DNA from: Streptomyces rhizoryzae
GTDB taxonomy: Bacteria; Actinomycetota; Actinomycetes; Streptomycetales; Streptomycetaceae
Direction: 5' to 3'
Length of the DNA stretch: 64,000 nt
NCBI RefSeq assembly: GCF_023155275.1
Contig: NZ_JALMUV010000031.1
Coordinates: forward strand, 36,655-100,654
A program made the translations under genes and the position numbers. Each line of letters opens with the position of its first letter. The first letter of the stretch is position 1. The notes under the pieces are model-generated. The model saw only the letters and a list, made by a program, of their open reading frames with translations. It made no database searches and was not told the DNA's origin. Shown here one piece after another: positions 20,702 to 31,806 of the stretch.

Positions 20702-22018
20702 TCAGCGGGAGCCGGCGTGCAGGGCCAGCGCCAGGTCGGGGGAGAGTTCTCGGACGGCGCGGTGGGTGTGGTAGCGGTTGAGTGTGCGCGCCAGTCGCCG
20801 GAGGTCGGTGGCGATGGTGGCGGATCCCAGCAGGGGGACAGTGCCGAGCAGTTCGCGGGCGAGCGCGCAGGAGTGCTCGATCTCGCCGGCCGTGGCATGG
20901 GCCAGAGCACGGCGCACGCCGTAGCGGGCCTGGTTCCGTACAGCGTGGGCCGGCAGTTTGGCGACCTCACGGTCGAGCGCTTCGGCGGCCTGCCGAGGGT
21001 GCCCGAGGTCGTAAAGGCACCAACCGGTCGTCATGGCGACAGGGTCGGACACGAACGAGGGCCCGATGACCGGGGACGTCGGGTCGTCAACGGGACGGGA
21101 GAGCAGATCCCGGGCCCGGTCGAGGGCGTGCAGGCAGGCGGAGCGATCACCGGCCAGCCCGTGTCCTTGAGCCTCCTGCTGCGAGGCGAGACCGGCTATC
21201 CGGGACGGTGGCTTCGCCTGCTGGGCGCGTTGGGCGAGCGCGATGGTTTCTGCGGCGTCGCCCGCGTAGAACGAGACCAGTGCCCGGCGGACCAGCGCGT
21301 AGGTGGCCAGGTGAGGGTCGCCGCCAGCGGCGCCCAGGGACACTGCCCGGTTCGTCCATTGCAGGGCGGCATCGTCGTTACCGGCTTCCTGCGCCATCCA
21401 CCCGGCGTACTCGGCGTAGCGGGAGCTGAGCCTGAGGAGCTCCCGCCGGATCTGCGGTCCTGCGTTGGGGGCCAAGTCGCACAGCGACCGGGTCTGCGCG
21501 GCCAGCGCGGGCAGTACCACCTGGGGGCCCGCGGTCTGGCCCAGCGTACGGAAGTGGCCGAACAGGCTCCGGGCCGCCTCGATGAGCGGTGGGCCGACCG
21601 GGTCAGCGGCCGCCGCCCCCGGACAGCTGAGCGACAGTAACGACGCGGCGCCCGCCGCGACCACATGGCGCCTGCCCAGGGCGAGATCGCCGCCCGGGCC
21701 GGTGGAATCTTCGGGCATGGGCCAGACCTCACCTCGGATAGGGGACGGAAGGAACGTCGCAGCGGCTGCACCGGCTCCTGCGGAGGCGTGCGTCCGGCGG
21801 GATGGCTGGACGACGAGGGCGGCGAGCGAGCCTCCTGCTCCGAGCGCGGTGTCACAGAGTCGGGCGAGCTCCGGACTGGGGCGCTTGTTGCCGGTCTCGA
21901 CCTTGCTGAGCTGCGCCTTGCTGTAGTGGACCAGCGTCGCCATTGCATTGAGCGAGAGACCAGCCGCGAGGCGTAACCGCCGTAGCTCGCTCCCGAACGC
22001 GCGTGGCTGCCCGAGCAC
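20702..22018 (-). CDS. XRE-family regulator with C-terminal TPR-like domain (cassette gene 1)
   Basis: The 438-residue protein has an N-terminal HTH (about residues 6-63: FGSELRRLRLAAGLSLNAMATL, then YSKAQLSKVETGNKRPSPELA). A variable linker and a hydrophobic stretch (HVVAAGAASLLSL) follow, then a helical repeat region of TPR type (about 180-438, e.g. ALQWTNRAVSLGAAGGDPHLATY). Such proteins are common Streptomyces regulators next to defence-like or secondary loci. The GTG at 22018 has a GGAGG site 6 bp upstream; no better start fits the HTH. It lies 40 bp upstream of the TIR gene and probably heads the operon and regulates it. Confidence 0.88.
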   Translation of the reverse strand: MLGQPRAFGSELRRLRLAAGLSLNAMATLVHYSKAQLSKVETGNKRPSPELARLCDTALGAGGSLAALVVQPSRRTHASAGAGAAAATFLPSPIRGEVWPMPEDSTGPGGDLALGRRHVVAAGAASLLSLSCPGAAAADPVGPPLIEAARSLFGHFRTLGQTAGPQVVLPALAAQTRSLCDLAPNAGPQIRRELLRLSSRYAEYAGWMAQEAGNDDAALQWTNRAVSLGAAGGDPHLATYALVRRALVSFYAGDAAETIALAQRAQQAKPPSRIAGLASQQEAQGHGLAGDRSACLHALDRARDLLSRPVDDPTSPVIGPSFVSDPVAMTTGWCLYDLGHPRQAAEALDREVAKLPAHAVRNQARYGVRRALAHATAGEIEHSCALARELLGTVPLLGSATIATDLRRLARTLNRYHTHRAVRELSPDLALALHAGSR

Positions 22019-22072
22019 ATGAACCTCCGTAGCTGTCCCCGTCCGTTCGGGCAGCCGGTGCGGACGCGTGTC

Positions 22073-22102
22073 AGATTGCTCCAGGGCGGTCCGGCCGGAC
22101 AA
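22073..22102 (-). promoter_or_regulatory. Possible promoter of the TIR/STAND cassette
   Basis: On the minus strand TTGTCC (22102-22097), an 18-bp spacer and CAATCT (22078-22073) would place a start site about 50 bp before the regulator GTG. The match to consensus is moderate. The 226-bp gap to priA holds no gene. Confidence 0.35.
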
Positions 22103-22244
22103 GGCACTGTGGTGGGTTTCCCGTTTCCTCTTCTTTCTGGCTCGACAGCCGGTGGGGAAACGGGCAGGTGAGGCAGCCCCGTGCGGACGGGCCCCTCCGC
22201 TGCGCCCCGGCCGTTGTCGGTGGTGTCTGCTAAGACTGGTTGCT

Positions 22245-24392
22245 GTGAGCAGGGAGAACGGTCGAGCGGGGGCGGGTGGGGGAGAGCAGTTGGCCCTCAT
22301 CCGGGAAGCCGTGCGCGAGACGCGGAAGAAGGAGGAGCGGGCGCGGCCGCGGACGTGGCGCGGGGCCGAACTGGCGGCCCGGCGGCCGGTGGCCCGGGTG
22401 CTGGTGGACAAGGGCCCGGTCCATCTGGACAAGCTGTGGGACTACGCCGTCCCGGCCGCGATGGACGCCGAGGCGCAGCCCGGGGTGCGGGTGCGGGTGC
22501 GGTTCGGGGCGGGCACCGGGAAGGTGCGCGAGGGCCGCCGCGAGGGCGGGGGACTGCTCGACGGGTATCTCGTCGAGCGGATCGACGCGTCCGACTACCG
22601 CGGCCCGCTGGCCGCGCTCGCGCAGGTGGTCTCCCCGGAGCCGGTGCTCAGCGAGCCGCTGCTGAAGCTGTGCCGGGCGGTCGCCGACCGGTATGCCGGA
22701 TCGCTCGCCGACGTCCTCCAGCTGGCCGTCCCGCCGCGGAACGCCCGGGCCGAGGCGGCCCGCTTCCCGGCGCCCCCGCCGCCGCCCGCGCCCCCCGCGC
22801 CGGCGAGCTGGAGCCGCTACCCCGACGGGCCCGCCTTCCTGGAGGCGCTGGCGCGCGGGGAGGCGCCGCGCGCGGTGTGGACCGCGCTGCCGGGGCCGCA
22901 CTGGCCGGCGGAGCTGGCCGCCGCGGTGGCGGCCACCCTGGCCTCCGGGCGCGGCGCCCTGGTGGTGATGCCGGACGGGCGCTCGGCGGCCCGGGTGGAC
23001 GCGGCGCTGACGGAGCTGGTGGGGCCGGGGCAGCACGCCGTGCTGGTGGCCGAGTCCGGGCCCGAGGAGCGCTACCGCCGCTGGCTGGCGATACGCCGCG
23101 GCGCGGTCCGGGCCGTGGTGGGCACCCGCGCCGCCATGTACGCCCCGGTCGCCGACCTCGGGCTGGTCGCCATCTGGGACGACGGCAACTCCAGCCACAG
23201 CGACACCAACGCCCCCCATCCGCACGCCCGCGACGTCCTGCTGCTGCGCGCCGTCCACGAGAAGGCCGCGTGCCTGGTCGGCGACGTGGGCCGCACCGTC
23301 GAGGCCACTCAGCTGGTGGAGAACGGCTGGGCCCGCCCGCTGGAGGCCGGCCGGGAGACGGTACGGGCCGCCGCCCCGCTGGTCCGCACGGTCGACGAGG
23401 CGGAGGAGGCCAGGGACGAGGCGGCCCGCGCGGCCCGGCTGCCGTCGCTGGCCTGGCAGACGGCGCGGGCCGCCCTGGCCCGCGGTCCGGTCCTGGTCCA
23501 GGTCCCGCGGCGCGGCTACGTACCGCGGCTGGCGTGCGCCCGCTGCCGGACCCCGGCCCGGTGCCGGCACTGCTCCGGTCCGCTGGAGGCACGCAGCCAG
23601 GACGCCGCGCTGTGCTGTGCCTGGTGCGGGCAGGAGGCGCCGGGCTGGGCCTGCGCGGAGTGCGGGGGGACCCGGCTGCGGGCCCAGATCGTCGGCGCGC
23701 GGCGGACGGCCGAGGAGCTGGGGCGGGCGTTCCCCGAGGTACCGGTCCGCACGTCCGGCCGGGACCACATCCTGGAGACCGTCCCCGACGTACCGGCCCT
23801 GGTGGTGAGCACCCCCGGCGCCGAGCCCGTCCCCGAGGGGCCGGGTTACGCCGCGGCGCTGCTGCTGGACGGCTGGGCGCTGCTGGGCCGGGCGGACCTG
23901 CGGGCCGGTGAGGAGGCGCTGCGGCGCTGGCTGGGCGCGGCATCCCTGGTCCGGGGGCAGGCGGCGGGCGGCACGGTCGTGGTGATCGCGGAGCCGGCGC
24001 TGCGCCCGGTGCAGGCGCTGGTGCGCTGGGATCCGGCCGGGCACGCGCTGCGCGAGCTGGCCGAGCGGGCCGAACTGGGCTTCCCGCCGGTCTCCCGGAT
24101 GGCCGCGGTGACGGGCCGCGCCGAGGACGTGGCCGGTCTGCTGCACGCCGCCGAACTCCCCGCCGGTGCCGAGGTGTTGGGCCCGGTCCCGCTGCCCGTA
24201 CCGGACCCCGGACGCCCCCGCAGGACCGGCGATCCGCCGCCGGGCGAGGAGTGGGAGCGGGCCCTGGTACGGGTCCGCCCGGGGCAGGGCGCGGCCCTGG
24301 CCGCGGCGCTGAAGGCCGCCCGGGCCGCCCGCCTGGTCAAACGCGAGGGCCAACAGCTCCGCGTCCGCATCGACCCGCCGGACCTGGGCTGA
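22245..24392 (+). CDS. priA: Primosomal protein N' (PriA), probably helicase-inactive
   Basis: PriA restarts stalled replication forks. The 715-residue product has the N-terminal 3'-DNA-binding domain (VARVLVDKGPVHLDKLWDYAVP). The C-terminal zinc region has paired cysteines at about residues 428-483 (LACARCRTPARCRHC, CCAWCG, CAECGG). The central helicase core lacks a GxGKT Walker A and has WDDGN where DExH would be, a loss known in actinobacterial PriA proteins. The GTG at 22245 precedes MSRENGRAG; no ribosome site is evident, so a leaderless mRNA is possible. The frame is open further upstream without conserved sequence. Confidence 0.9.
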   Translation: MSRENGRAGAGGGEQLALIREAVRETRKKEERARPRTWRGAELAARRPVARVLVDKGPVHLDKLWDYAVPAAMDAEAQPGVRVRVRFGAGTGKVREGRREGGGLLDGYLVERIDASDYRGPLAALAQVVSPEPVLSEPLLKLCRAVADRYAGSLADVLQLAVPPRNARAEAARFPAPPPPPAPPAPASWSRYPDGPAFLEALARGEAPRAVWTALPGPHWPAELAAAVAATLASGRGALVVMPDGRSAARVDAALTELVGPGQHAVLVAESGPEERYRRWLAIRRGAVRAVVGTRAAMYAPVADLGLVAIWDDGNSSHSDTNAPHPHARDVLLLRAVHEKAACLVGDVGRTVEATQLVENGWARPLEAGRETVRAAAPLVRTVDEAEEARDEAARAARLPSLAWQTARAALARGPVLVQVPRRGYVPRLACARCRTPARCRHCSGPLEARSQDAALCCAWCGQEAPGWACAECGGTRLRAQIVGARRTAEELGRAFPEVPVRTSGRDHILETVPDVPALVVSTPGAEPVPEGPGYAAALLLDGWALLGRADLRAGEEALRRWLGAASLVRGQAAGGTVVVIAEPALRPVQALVRWDPAGHALRELAERAELGFPPVSRMAAVTGRAEDVAGLLHAAELPAGAEVLGPVPLPVPDPGRPRRTGDPPPGEEWERALVRVRPGQGAALAAALKAARAARLVKREGQQLRVRIDPPDLG

Positions 24393-25147
24393 GGGCTGAG
24401 GGCCGGTAGCCGTTCGGGGCCAGGTGGGGCGGGGTGCTGGGGGCCCGGGGCGCAGCCCCCGCGCTGCGGGCTCCGCCCGGAGTCGGGTGCCGGATGGCGT
24501 GCGTGACGGAGCCGGGGCGGGGGAGCGGGCCCGGCTGCGGGGCGCGGTGCGGTCTCCGTGACCGGGGGCGGGGTGCGCGCCCGGCGCCGGGACGTGGTCG
24601 TGGTCCCCGGTGCCGTGCCTGCCTCCGGGGGGCCGCCGCGGCCGCAGGCCGCCCACCACGGCGAGCAGTTCGGTGAGCATCCCGGTCGCGGGGGCGGAGG
24701 AGGAAGAGAGGGGCGGCGGCCGGTTGCAGCCGTACCCATACCCGTACCCGTCCTGCGTCCGCCTTGTACGGGCTCATCCCGGAACTCCGCCTTGTGCGCG
24801 CTCGTCCCCTGGCGGGGTACGCGCTCCTCCCGGAGCCGGCCCGGAGGAGAACCGGGGCCGGGGCCGGGGGACCGGAACGACAACCGGGGTCGGGACCGGG
24901 ACGCCGGGAGGGGACGAGGACGGGGCGACCAGTGGCCGCCCGAAGCAGCGCCGCCCGGCGGGCAGGGGCCGCGGGCCCGGCGACGGGGGCCCGGCGCGTG
25001 GCCCGGTGGTGCGGGCCCGGCCGACGTGCGCCCGGCCGGTGCGGGCCCGGCGTCAGGACCAGGTGCCGGGGCCCATCAGCGAGGAAGCGTCGGCACGGCA
25101 CCGTCAGCGTGACGCCGGTGTCCGGGAGCGGGCCCCACCCCCCGCGG
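24393..25147. other. 755-bp non-coding, G-rich low-complexity gap
   Basis: I see no convincing gene here on either strand. It contains three copies of GCGGGCCCGGC (24971-24981, 25011-25021, 25041-25051), a short hexamer repeat of GTACCC/ATACCC (24732-24749), and closely spaced G runs at 24854-24870 that could form a quadruplex. Frames open on both strands have skewed Arg/Gly/Pro composition typical of GC shadow. Confidence 0.6.
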
Positions 25148-25693
25148 TCACCCGTTGCGGGGACCGGGGAAGGCGTTGGGGCGGGGCTCGTCGCGGGTGG
25201 CGGCGGAGGGCTGGGTGGGCATGGCGCGGGCGGCGGGGACGGACGGGGCGCCGGTCAGGCCGCCGGCCATGCTGACCGCGCGGGCCGCGGAGGTCTCGGG
25301 GGCGCGCACCGCGGTCTCGGCGCCCTCGGCGGGGGGCTGGGCGGTGGCCCGCCGGGCACCGTAACGGCGGTGCACCGCCTGCTTGGTGACGCCGAGCGCG
25401 GAGCCCACCGCGTCCCAGGAGAAGCCCAGCGAGCGGTCGAAGTCGACGGCGGCGGTGACCAGGGTCTCGACGCTGTCACGCAGCTCCTGGGCGAGGCGCA
25501 CGGTGGGGGCGGGCGCCCGTCCGTAGACGACGAAGCCCGCGGAGGGGCCCGTGCGCCGCGGCCGGTAGACGTTGCCGAGCTGCGCGGTGAGTGTGCGCAG
25601 GGCGTCCACCTGCCGGCGGACCCGCTCGATGTCCCGCACCAGGAGATGCAGGCTGGCGCGCGCCTGGGCGTCGTGGGTTGCGTGGTCGGCCAT
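25148..25693 (-). CDS. Small helix-turn-helix protein of unknown function
   Basis: The 181-residue protein has an N-terminal helical part (ARASLHLLVRDIERVRRQVDALR). A sigma-region-4-like HTH follows near residues 100-125 (FSWDAVGSALGVTKQAVHRRYG), then a low-complexity Ala/Pro C-terminus. The ATG at 25693 has a GAGAGG site and is preferred over a start 19 codons upstream. A perfect GGTCAA-N6-TTGACC palindrome lies about 72-90 bp upstream and could be its operator. A conserved gene in this position precedes fmt in Streptomyces; its function is not known to me. Confidence 0.8.
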   Translation of the reverse strand: MADHATHDAQARASLHLLVRDIERVRRQVDALRTLTAQLGNVYRPRRTGPSAGFVVYGRAPAPTVRLAQELRDSVETLVTAAVDFDRSLGFSWDAVGSALGVTKQAVHRRYGARRATAQPPAEGAETAVRAPETSAARAVSMAGGLTGAPSVPAARAMPTQPSAATRDEPRPNAFPGPRNG

Positions 25694-25764
25694 GAGCAAG
25701 CCTCTCGAACCGGCGTGGAAAGGATGGGGGGAATGCGATCGGGCCGCCAAAGCGGCCCGGAAAC

Positions 25765-25782
25765 GGTCAATGCTGCTTGACC
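25765..25782. promoter_or_regulatory. Palindrome GGTCAA-N6-TTGACC
   Basis: Perfect 6-bp arms, 25765-25770 and 25777-25782, lie between the divergent HTH gene and fmt. Next to it (25740-25759) an 8-bp GC hairpin with a CAAA loop is present. An autoregulatory operator for the HTH protein is possible; the TTGACC could also act as a -35 element. Confidence 0.35.
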
Positions 25783-25943
25783 AACGCGCCAGGAGCGGCT
25801 CTGGTCACGGTATGGGGGCGTACGAGCTTGGGCGTGGGGCGCGGAGAACTTCGCACGCCCCCCGGCGTTCCGGCCCATGACCTGCGCCGGGGCTCATAGA
25901 CTGGTGCGCCGTTCCGCTGCGTGTGAGAGGTAGTCCGTCACCC

Positions 25944-26885
25944 ATGAGGCTTGTCTTCGCCGGCACCCCCGAGGTCGCCGTCCCCGCCCTCGATGCCCTG
26001 ATCGCCTCCGACCGCCACGAGGTGGTCGCCGTGGTGACCCGGCCCGACGCGCCGGCCGGGCGGGGCCGCAGGCTGGTGGCCAGCCCGGTCGCGGAGCGCG
26101 CGGAGGAGGCGGGCATCGAGGTGCTCAAGCCCGCCAAGCCGCGCGACGAGGACTTCCTCGCCCGGCTGCGGGAGATCGGCCCGGACTGCTGCCCGGTCGT
26201 CGCCTACGGGGCGCTGCTGCCCAAGGCCGCGCTGGAGATCCCGGCCCACGGCTGGGTCAACCTGCACTTCTCGCTGCTCCCGGCGTGGCGGGGGGCGGCG
26301 CCCGTCCAGCACGCGGTGCTCGCCGGCGACGAGATCACCGGCGCCTCCACGTTCCAGATCGAGCAGGGGCTGGACTCCGGCCCGGTGTACGGGGTGATCA
26401 CCGAGGAGATCCGGCCCGCGGACACCAGCGGGGACCTGCTGACCCGGCTGGCGTTCGCCGGCTCCGGGCTGCTGGTCGCCACGATGGACGGCATCGAGGA
26501 CGGCACCCTCACGGCCGTGCCGCAGCCGGCGGAAGGCGTCACCCTCGCCCCGAAGATCGAGGTGGAGGACGCCCGGATCGACTGGGCCGCGCCGGCGCTG
26601 CGGGTGGACCGAGTGGTCCGCGGGTGCGCGCCGGCGCCCGGTGCCTGGACGGTCTTCCGCGGTGAGCGGCTGAAGGTGATGGCCGCCGCCCCCGCCGCCG
26701 ACGGCTACGCCGGGCCCGCGCTGGCCCCGGGCGAACTGGCCGTGTCCAAGAAGGCCGTGCACGCGGGCACCGGCAGCCACCCGGTCGAACTGCTCTGGGT
26801 GCAGCCGCAGGGCAAGAAGCCGATGAAGGGCGCCGACTGGGCGCGCGGGGTGCGCATCGCGGCCGGTGAGCGGCTGGGCGGCTGA
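25944..26885 (+). CDS. fmt: Methionyl-tRNA formyltransferase
   Basis: This enzyme formylates initiator Met-tRNA using 10-formyl-tetrahydrofolate. The 313-residue protein starts MRLVFAGTPEVAVPAL. The catalytic residues fall at the same numbers as in E. coli: Asn106 and His108 in NLHFSLLPAWRGAAP, and Asp144 in GLDSGPVY. The ATG at 25944 has a GAGAGG site; an ATG 7 codons upstream is less likely. It is followed by rsmB in the same direction, as is common. Confidence 0.96.
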   Translation: MRLVFAGTPEVAVPALDALIASDRHEVVAVVTRPDAPAGRGRRLVASPVAERAEEAGIEVLKPAKPRDEDFLARLREIGPDCCPVVAYGALLPKAALEIPAHGWVNLHFSLLPAWRGAAPVQHAVLAGDEITGASTFQIEQGLDSGPVYGVITEEIRPADTSGDLLTRLAFAGSGLLVATMDGIEDGTLTAVPQPAEGVTLAPKIEVEDARIDWAAPALRVDRVVRGCAPAPGAWTVFRGERLKVMAAAPAADGYAGPALAPGELAVSKKAVHAGTGSHPVELLWVQPQGKKPMKGADWARGVRIAAGERLGG

Positions 26886-26991
26886 CCGCCGGCGCGGGGT
26901 GCCGCCGCGGGGGCCGTCCCCGCGCGCCGCGGCCCGCGGGCCCGCGTAGGCTGGGGCGGACCCCCGTCCCGTAATACCGGAGCACCTTTTC

Positions 26992-28431
26992 GTGAGTCAG
27001 CAGCCGCCGCGCCGCCACGGCACCCGCAAGCCCTACCGCCGCCCGCAGAAGGACCCGGTCCGGATCCTCGCGTTCGAGGCGCTGCGGGCGGTGGACGAGC
27101 GGGACGCCTACGCGAACCTCGTCCTGCCGCCGCTGCTGCGCAAGGCGCGCGACCGCGGCGACCTCGACTCCCGGGACGCGGCGCTGGCCACCGAGCTGGT
27201 CTACGGTTCGCTGCGCCGCCAGGGCACCTACGACGCGATCCTGGCCCGCTGCGTGGACCGTCCGCTGCGCGAGGTGGACCCGCCGGTGCTGGACGTCCTC
27301 ACGCTGGGCGCGCACCAGTTGCTCGGCACCCGGATCCCGCCGCACGCCGCGGTCAGCGCGACCGTGGAGCTGGCCCGGGTGGTGCTGGGCGACGGCCGGG
27401 CGAAGTTCGTCAACGCGGTGCTGCGGAAGGTGGCCGCGGACGACCTGGACGGCTGGCTGGCGCGGGTGGCGCCGGAGTACGACGAGGACCCCGAGGAGCA
27501 CCTGGGGATCGTGCACGCGCATCCGCGCTGGGTGGTCTCGGCGCTGTGGGACGCGCTCGGCGGCGGGCGCGCGGGCATCGAGGAACTGCTGGCGGCGGAC
27601 AACGAGCGGCCCGAGGTGACGCTGGTGGCGCGCCCGGGCCGGGCCACCGCCGAGGAGCTGCTGGCCGCCGCCGGACAGGACGGCGCGGTCCCGGGCCGGT
27701 GGTCCCCGTACGCGGTCCGGCTCGCCGAGGGCGGTGAGCCGGGGGCGCTGGACGCGGTGCGCGAGGGGCGCGCCGGGGTGCAGGACGAGGGCAGCCAGCT
27801 GGTCGCGCTGGCGCTGGCGAACGCGCCGCTGGACGGCCCGGACCGGGCCTGGCTCGACGGCTGTGCGGGCCCGGGCGGCAAGGCCGCGCTGCTGGGCGCG
27901 CTGGCGGCGCAGCGGGGCGCGGCGCTGCTGGCGTCGGAGAAGCAGCCGCACCGGGCGCGGCTGGTGGCCCGGGCGCTGGCGGGCAACCCCGGCCCGTACG
28001 CGGTGATCGCCGCCGACGGCACCCGCCCGGCGTGGCGGCCCGGTGCCTTCGACCGGGTGCTGGTGGACGTGCCGTGCACCGGCCTGGGCGCCCTGCGCCG
28101 CCGCCCCGAGGCGCGCTGGCGGCGCCGCCCGGAGGACCTGGACGGCTTCGCGCCGCTCCAGCGGGAGCTGCTGCGGCAGGCACTGGCGGCGGTGCGGGTC
28201 GGCGGGGTGGTGGGGTACGCGACCTGCTCGCCGCACCCGGCGGAGACCCGGGCGGTCGTCGAGGACGTCCTCAAGGGCCGGGGCGGCCCGGCCGCCGCGG
28301 CGCAGTGGGTGGACGCCCGGCCGCTGCTGCCCGGTGTCCCGGCGCTCGGCGACGGCCCGGACGTCCAGCTGTGGCCGCATCTGCACGGGACCGACGCGAT
28401 GTATCTGGCGCTGCTGCGGCGGACCGCCTGA
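26992..28431 (+). CDS. rsmB: 16S rRNA (cytosine-967 C5) methyltransferase RsmB
   Basis: The 479-residue protein has an N-terminal NusB-like RNA-binding domain (about 20-160) and a C-terminal SAM-dependent methyltransferase domain. The SAM site is LDGCAGPGGKAALL. The two catalytic cysteines are Cys362 in VDVPCTGLG and Cys412 in YATCSPHPAET. It methylates cytosine 967 of 16S rRNA. The GTG start is at 26992; a GC hairpin (26907-26923) lies between fmt and this gene. Confidence 0.93.
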   Translation: MSQQPPRRHGTRKPYRRPQKDPVRILAFEALRAVDERDAYANLVLPPLLRKARDRGDLDSRDAALATELVYGSLRRQGTYDAILARCVDRPLREVDPPVLDVLTLGAHQLLGTRIPPHAAVSATVELARVVLGDGRAKFVNAVLRKVAADDLDGWLARVAPEYDEDPEEHLGIVHAHPRWVVSALWDALGGGRAGIEELLAADNERPEVTLVARPGRATAEELLAAAGQDGAVPGRWSPYAVRLAEGGEPGALDAVREGRAGVQDEGSQLVALALANAPLDGPDRAWLDGCAGPGGKAALLGALAAQRGAALLASEKQPHRARLVARALAGNPGPYAVIAADGTRPAWRPGAFDRVLVDVPCTGLGALRRRPEARWRRRPEDLDGFAPLQRELLRQALAAVRVGGVVGYATCSPHPAETRAVVEDVLKGRGGPAAAAQWVDARPLLPGVPALGDGPDVQLWPHLHGTDAMYLALLRRTA

Positions 28432-28504
28432 CGGGCCCGGGGCGGCGGTGGCCGGTTCGTGCGCGCAGGGGCCGGGAGCCCCGGGGTGGCGGACCGCGAC
28501 AGGA

Positions 28505-28552
28505 GATATCTTGATGTCGAGCAATGTTGATATCTTGATGTCGAGCAATATT
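28505..28552. promoter_or_regulatory. Tandem 24-bp operator-like repeat before isocitrate dehydrogenase
   Basis: Two exactly adjacent 24-bp copies (28505-28528 and 28529-28552) differ at one base. Each begins GATATCTTGATGTCGAGC and holds an imperfect palindrome TCTTGA-TG-TCGAGC. They are AT-rich in a GC-rich setting and end 26 bp before the GTG. The pattern resembles MarR-type operators such as those of TamR, which I recall binding promoters of citrate-cycle genes in S. coelicolor; that link is from memory. Confidence 0.6.
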
Positions 28553-28578
28553 GAGACGTGGATGGAGCGGAGCACCCG

Positions 28579-30801
<2,223 letters not shown>

Positions 30802-30827
30802 CCGCCGCGGTCCCGCGTCACCACCTC

Positions 30828-30865
30828 CTCCGCCCCGGCCGGCCGCGCGCCCGGCCGGGGCGGAG
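30828..30865 (+). terminator. 15-bp perfect hairpin after isocitrate dehydrogenase
   Basis: CTCCGCCCCGGCCGG (30828-30842) pairs exactly with 30851-30865 around an 8-nt loop, 26 bp after the stop. It isolates this gene from rpe. Confidence 0.85.
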
Positions 30866-30945
30866 CGGTGCCCGCCCGGGCCCGGGTGACGGGGGTCTCG
30901 CCGCCCGCCGCGGCCCGGTCGCGGGCGGACCGCCATACTGGGGGC

Positions 30946-31626
30946 ATGGCCTTGATCAACCCCAGCATCCTGTCCGCCGACTTCGCCCGCCTCGCCGAGG
31001 AGGCGCAGTCCGTCGAGGGCGCCGACTGGCTCCACGTCGACGTGATGGACAACCACTTCGTCCCCAACCTCACCCTCGGCGTCCCGGTCGTGGAATCGCT
31101 GAGCAAGGCGACGGACACCCCCCTCGACCTGCACCTGATGATCGAGGACCCGGACCGCTGGGCGCCGCAGTACGTGGAGGCCGGGGCCGGCTCGGTCACC
31201 TTCCACGCCGAGGCGGCGGGGGCGCCGGTGCGGCTGGCGCGGGAGATCCGGGCCAAGGGCGCGCGGGCGTCGATGGCGCTGAAGCCGGCCACCCCGATCG
31301 AGCCGTTCGAGGACCTGCTGCCCGAGCTGGACATGGTGCTGATCATGACCGTCGAGCCCGGCTTCGGCGGCCAGGCGTTCCTGGACATCATGCTGCCCAA
31401 GATCCGCCGCACCCGGGAGCTGATCTCCCGGCACGGCCTCCAGATGTGGCTCCAGGTGGACGGCGGAGTCTCGGCGGAGACCATCGAGCGGTGTGCGGAG
31501 GCCGGCGCCGACGTGTTCGTGGCGGGCTCCGCGGTGTACGGTGCGGACGACCCGGCCAAGGCCGTGCGCGACCTGCGGGAGAAGGCCGAGGCGGCGAACG
31601 CCGCGAGCTGGGGCTGCGCCCACTGA
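30946..31626 (+). CDS. rpe: Ribulose-phosphate 3-epimerase
   Basis: This pentose-phosphate enzyme interconverts ribulose 5-phosphate and xylulose 5-phosphate. The 226-residue TIM-barrel protein starts MALINPSILSADFARLAEE. Metal/catalytic motifs are HVDVMDNHFVPN (His and Asp ligands), DLHLMI, and VDGGVSAET near the end. The ATG at 30946 begins the conserved core. It has only a GGGGG stretch as ribosome site and a CATACT element 7 bp upstream, so a leaderless transcript is plausible. Confidence 0.95.
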   Translation: MALINPSILSADFARLAEEAQSVEGADWLHVDVMDNHFVPNLTLGVPVVESLSKATDTPLDLHLMIEDPDRWAPQYVEAGAGSVTFHAEAAGAPVRLAREIRAKGARASMALKPATPIEPFEDLLPELDMVLIMTVEPGFGGQAFLDIMLPKIRRTRELISRHGLQMWLQVDGGVSAETIERCAEAGADVFVAGSAVYGADDPAKAVRDLREKAEAANAASWGCAH

Positions 31627-31806
31627 TCGAGCCGGCCCGGCCCGTAGGGGGCCCGGGGACGTGCCGCCGGTCCGGGGCGGCGCCGCGGGTTGACCTCGCC
31701 GCAACCGAGCGTTCATGCCCGCCGCAGCGCTCCCGGTCCCCGTACATCCCGGGTTTCTGAAAGGATGAGCAAAGACTCGATCAGATGCGCAAAAGGGGAG
31801 AATTTC

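Noticed and set aside
16670..22244. Attachment-site-like direct repeats flanking the TIR cassette
   Set aside because: I compared the sequence after metK with that before priA and saw no convincing duplicated stretch, so insertion by site-specific integration is not supported.
24558..25112. Possible plus-strand protein gene after priA
   Set aside because: Composition is Gly/Arg/Pro-rich low complexity with no ribosome site or domain.
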